Assembly (NCBI GenBank): GCA_020650975.1
Contig: JAIPMN010000482.1
Span: forward strand, 1 to 64,000
DNA from: Apostichopus californicus
Lineage: Eukaryota > Echinodermata > Holothuroidea > Aspidochirotida > Stichopodidae
DNA length: 64,000 nt
Direction: 5' to 3'
This document shows, one piece after another, positions 51,501 through 54,500 of the stretch. The notes beneath the pieces are model-generated. The model did not search any database. It was not told the DNA's origin and saw only the letters and a program-made list of their open reading frames with translations. The translations under genes were made by a program, and so were the position numbers. Position 1 is the stretch's first letter, and each line of letters begins with the position of its first letter.

Positions 51501-54500
51501 GAACTTGGTATCACAAGATCACCGTGACATAATAACGTCATGTCCTATTTCTGGCCCCACACTGCGTGTATCTGACAAAAGGGTGCATGCAAATATTACA
51601 TGTAGTAAGAGCACTGTAGCTTGCTGTGTCCTTCATAACTTCCTTTCCATTGATCACCTGGTTGCTGCTTGGTCATCCGCGGAGGAGATCAAACTCTGAA
51701 CGTAAATGAAATAGCAGAGCGAAACATTTGTGATTTTGAAAACATACTATTAAGGTCGGCGGATCAAGTGTGATATCATTTCTAACTATAAGCTCACCTA
51801 GATAGATTGGCCTATGTTGCATTTGTTTAAAATACCTATGTGCTAGCACACCTGGAAGGCAATTCTGTCATTGCCAAATATAATGTAAATTTTGCTTGAC
51901 TCTGCAACGTAAATAATTCCTTTCTTTATTCAGCCGACCGGCACAGGAACAGCTGCCAGTCGACTTGGCTTCCTTGGCCTCTTATTTCTCCTTCTTGGTG
52001 CGTTCATCCTGCTTGGAGCCCTTCTTTTAATTTGTGGGATATGCTGCCTCCCTATCTGGTAAAAAGTTTAATCTTTTGTCTTCAAAGCAGCTATTTGATT
52101 TTGATCAAAGAAAAGCAAAAATTTCAATACTGAGAGATTTTAAAATCTTGTAGCAATGTGTTTTGTTGACATAATAGTCACATTCTATTTCAAGTAATGA
52201 AGAAACTGTTGATCTATCTCGTTGAAAGTTTCTGATTTGTTTCATTATTGGAAAAGTGTCATCGAAATATTAATGCTTGAAATATCAAAGAGGATTACTG
52301 ATACCTAGTTAATAACATGATATAGTTTGATACTAAACATTATTATGTTAACACTGTTGAATTCTCAATTACCATTTCCTAGTAATGTAGATGTAACGAT
52401 ATTGGCTATAATAGCACTTTTATTTGGCTATATAAGAACACTTTTATTTAGCTATAATAGCATTTCGATTTGTACCCTGCCTGGTGCAGCTGGGCATAAA
52501 CATGTTTCTTGCTTATAATGTTTTACCAAATTTCCAACGTCAAAATAAATTTATAAAGCCCTAGCATGAATGCATTAGTTAAACCCTCATTGTAAATAAA
52601 TAGCTGTTGCTAAAAGAATAATGCCTTGTGAAAGAAAAAGTGCAGTTAATAATTCATCACCGATAAGACGCGTGGAGATTATCTTTCACAAACATGACCA
52701 TTAATAAATTGATTAGACGACCTCATAGATTTGATTAAAACTAGCTAAAATATAACGTAGTATAATGAAGTACCAAAACTGTCTAAACACCACGAAATTA
52801 CAGCCATAAATAATATTACATGTGGAGTGATGCAACGGAATGTTGCATCAGTTTCATAACCTGATTCCATGTCAATTAACGTTTCAGGATTGAAAGGGGT
52901 CAGGTTATTCACGATTTGATAAATAATCTTTGAGGTATATTTTGAAATTCATTGCTTTTGCCGTCTTCTATAGTTGTTTCTTTCTGTTCATTCAAACAGT
53001 TGTGGGAGAACCAGAGCAAAGAATGGAGCTTTGGCTGGAGCTTCAGGGTCTGGAACTGATAAAGTTGTGGGGTGAGAGCCGTGTAAACTTTTCATTTAGT
53101 TTTGTATGTACAATATTATTTTCCATATGGAGGAATAATTATGCAAATATATTAACATTCATCTTTCCTTCTAATGGATAATTCATATAATTATGAAGCT
53201 AATACTTGCAATAATTTTGCATTCATTCCAAAAATCATGATTTTTTAAATGTATGGTTTTCTTACATTTTTTCCGTAATACATTGTAATGTGGAGTACGT
53301 GATTACATAACAATGTGTCTTCATTTAGTCTTACATGGCATCCAAGTTTTGGATTGATTCAGTTTTGTTGTGTGATGCATCCTCCATATATTTGTAGAAA
53401 TCGTTTTTAAAATGACATCTTGGAAACTATGACATACGATAAAATGATACATTCTCAGAAAATGTAATAAATTATTCGGTCTTTATTTATTCATGTTTTT
53501 ACTTTCTTGCAGAGTTACATACACTGCATATAATGAAACTGGTGATTGGTCTCTTCAGAAGGAGTTTGAGGCACAGGTAAGGAGGATGCCTGTTCAATGT
53601 ATGACTAACATCTAAAGGGGAAGATCTTACAGAAATAATTCATAATAAAGTTATTGTGTCAGGCAAGATAATCATCCCTCTGAAATAAAACTGGCAATGA
53701 TGATTGCATGCTTGCATTTTGAAGTGAACAACTAGAAGTTGTTATTGCATTATTGTGAGCAAATTCTGTCAAGGGTTTCAATACATTCTCTTGTTTGATC
53801 ACCCTTTGCTTGGTAAAGCAAGACTGAAATGTCAATTTTGAAATGTGCACAAGATGTATTTTTTGTTGGAAGAAGGTTGATCTTAATTATGATCAAACTT
53901 CTCCTTGATGAATCTTGTCAGTGGCTATTGATCTTTGGGCTATTGCCATTAAATATTCCATGTTCCTTAGAATGCCTTCTATTGTTTTCTCGATACAGGA
54001 ACAGACAATGGACTTTGGAACTGACAATGCTTACCAAGTGGATAAGGCATATGATGCCCTCTTGATGACCTCATTTGTTGGAGGGGGTCACATGACAGAT
54101 GGTAATGGTTCTTCCCAAAAGAGTGGAACCCTCAGGTCCTCCATGAAGAAAGGCTTTGCCAGAGACAGATATAATACTATTGGAACTACTCATAGCGATG
54201 GATCTGTCAGCTTCCAAACGGACGAGGTGGATGCCGCAGGGGGTGGGAGATATCCGAGAATGCAGGAGACATCCTTCATTGAGAATAGTTCCATGGTTAG
54301 TGGAGGCACTAACAGCGATGGATCTGTCAGCTTCCAAACGGACAAGGTGGATGCCGCACGGGTTGGGACATATCCGAGAATGCAGGAGACATCCTTCATT
54401 GAGAATAGTTCCATGGTTCGTGGAGGCACTAATACCACGGGAAGGAGAGAGGGATCGGGGAGAGTCAAGAAGGGAATGTCCACCAGTTATATCGATCGAG

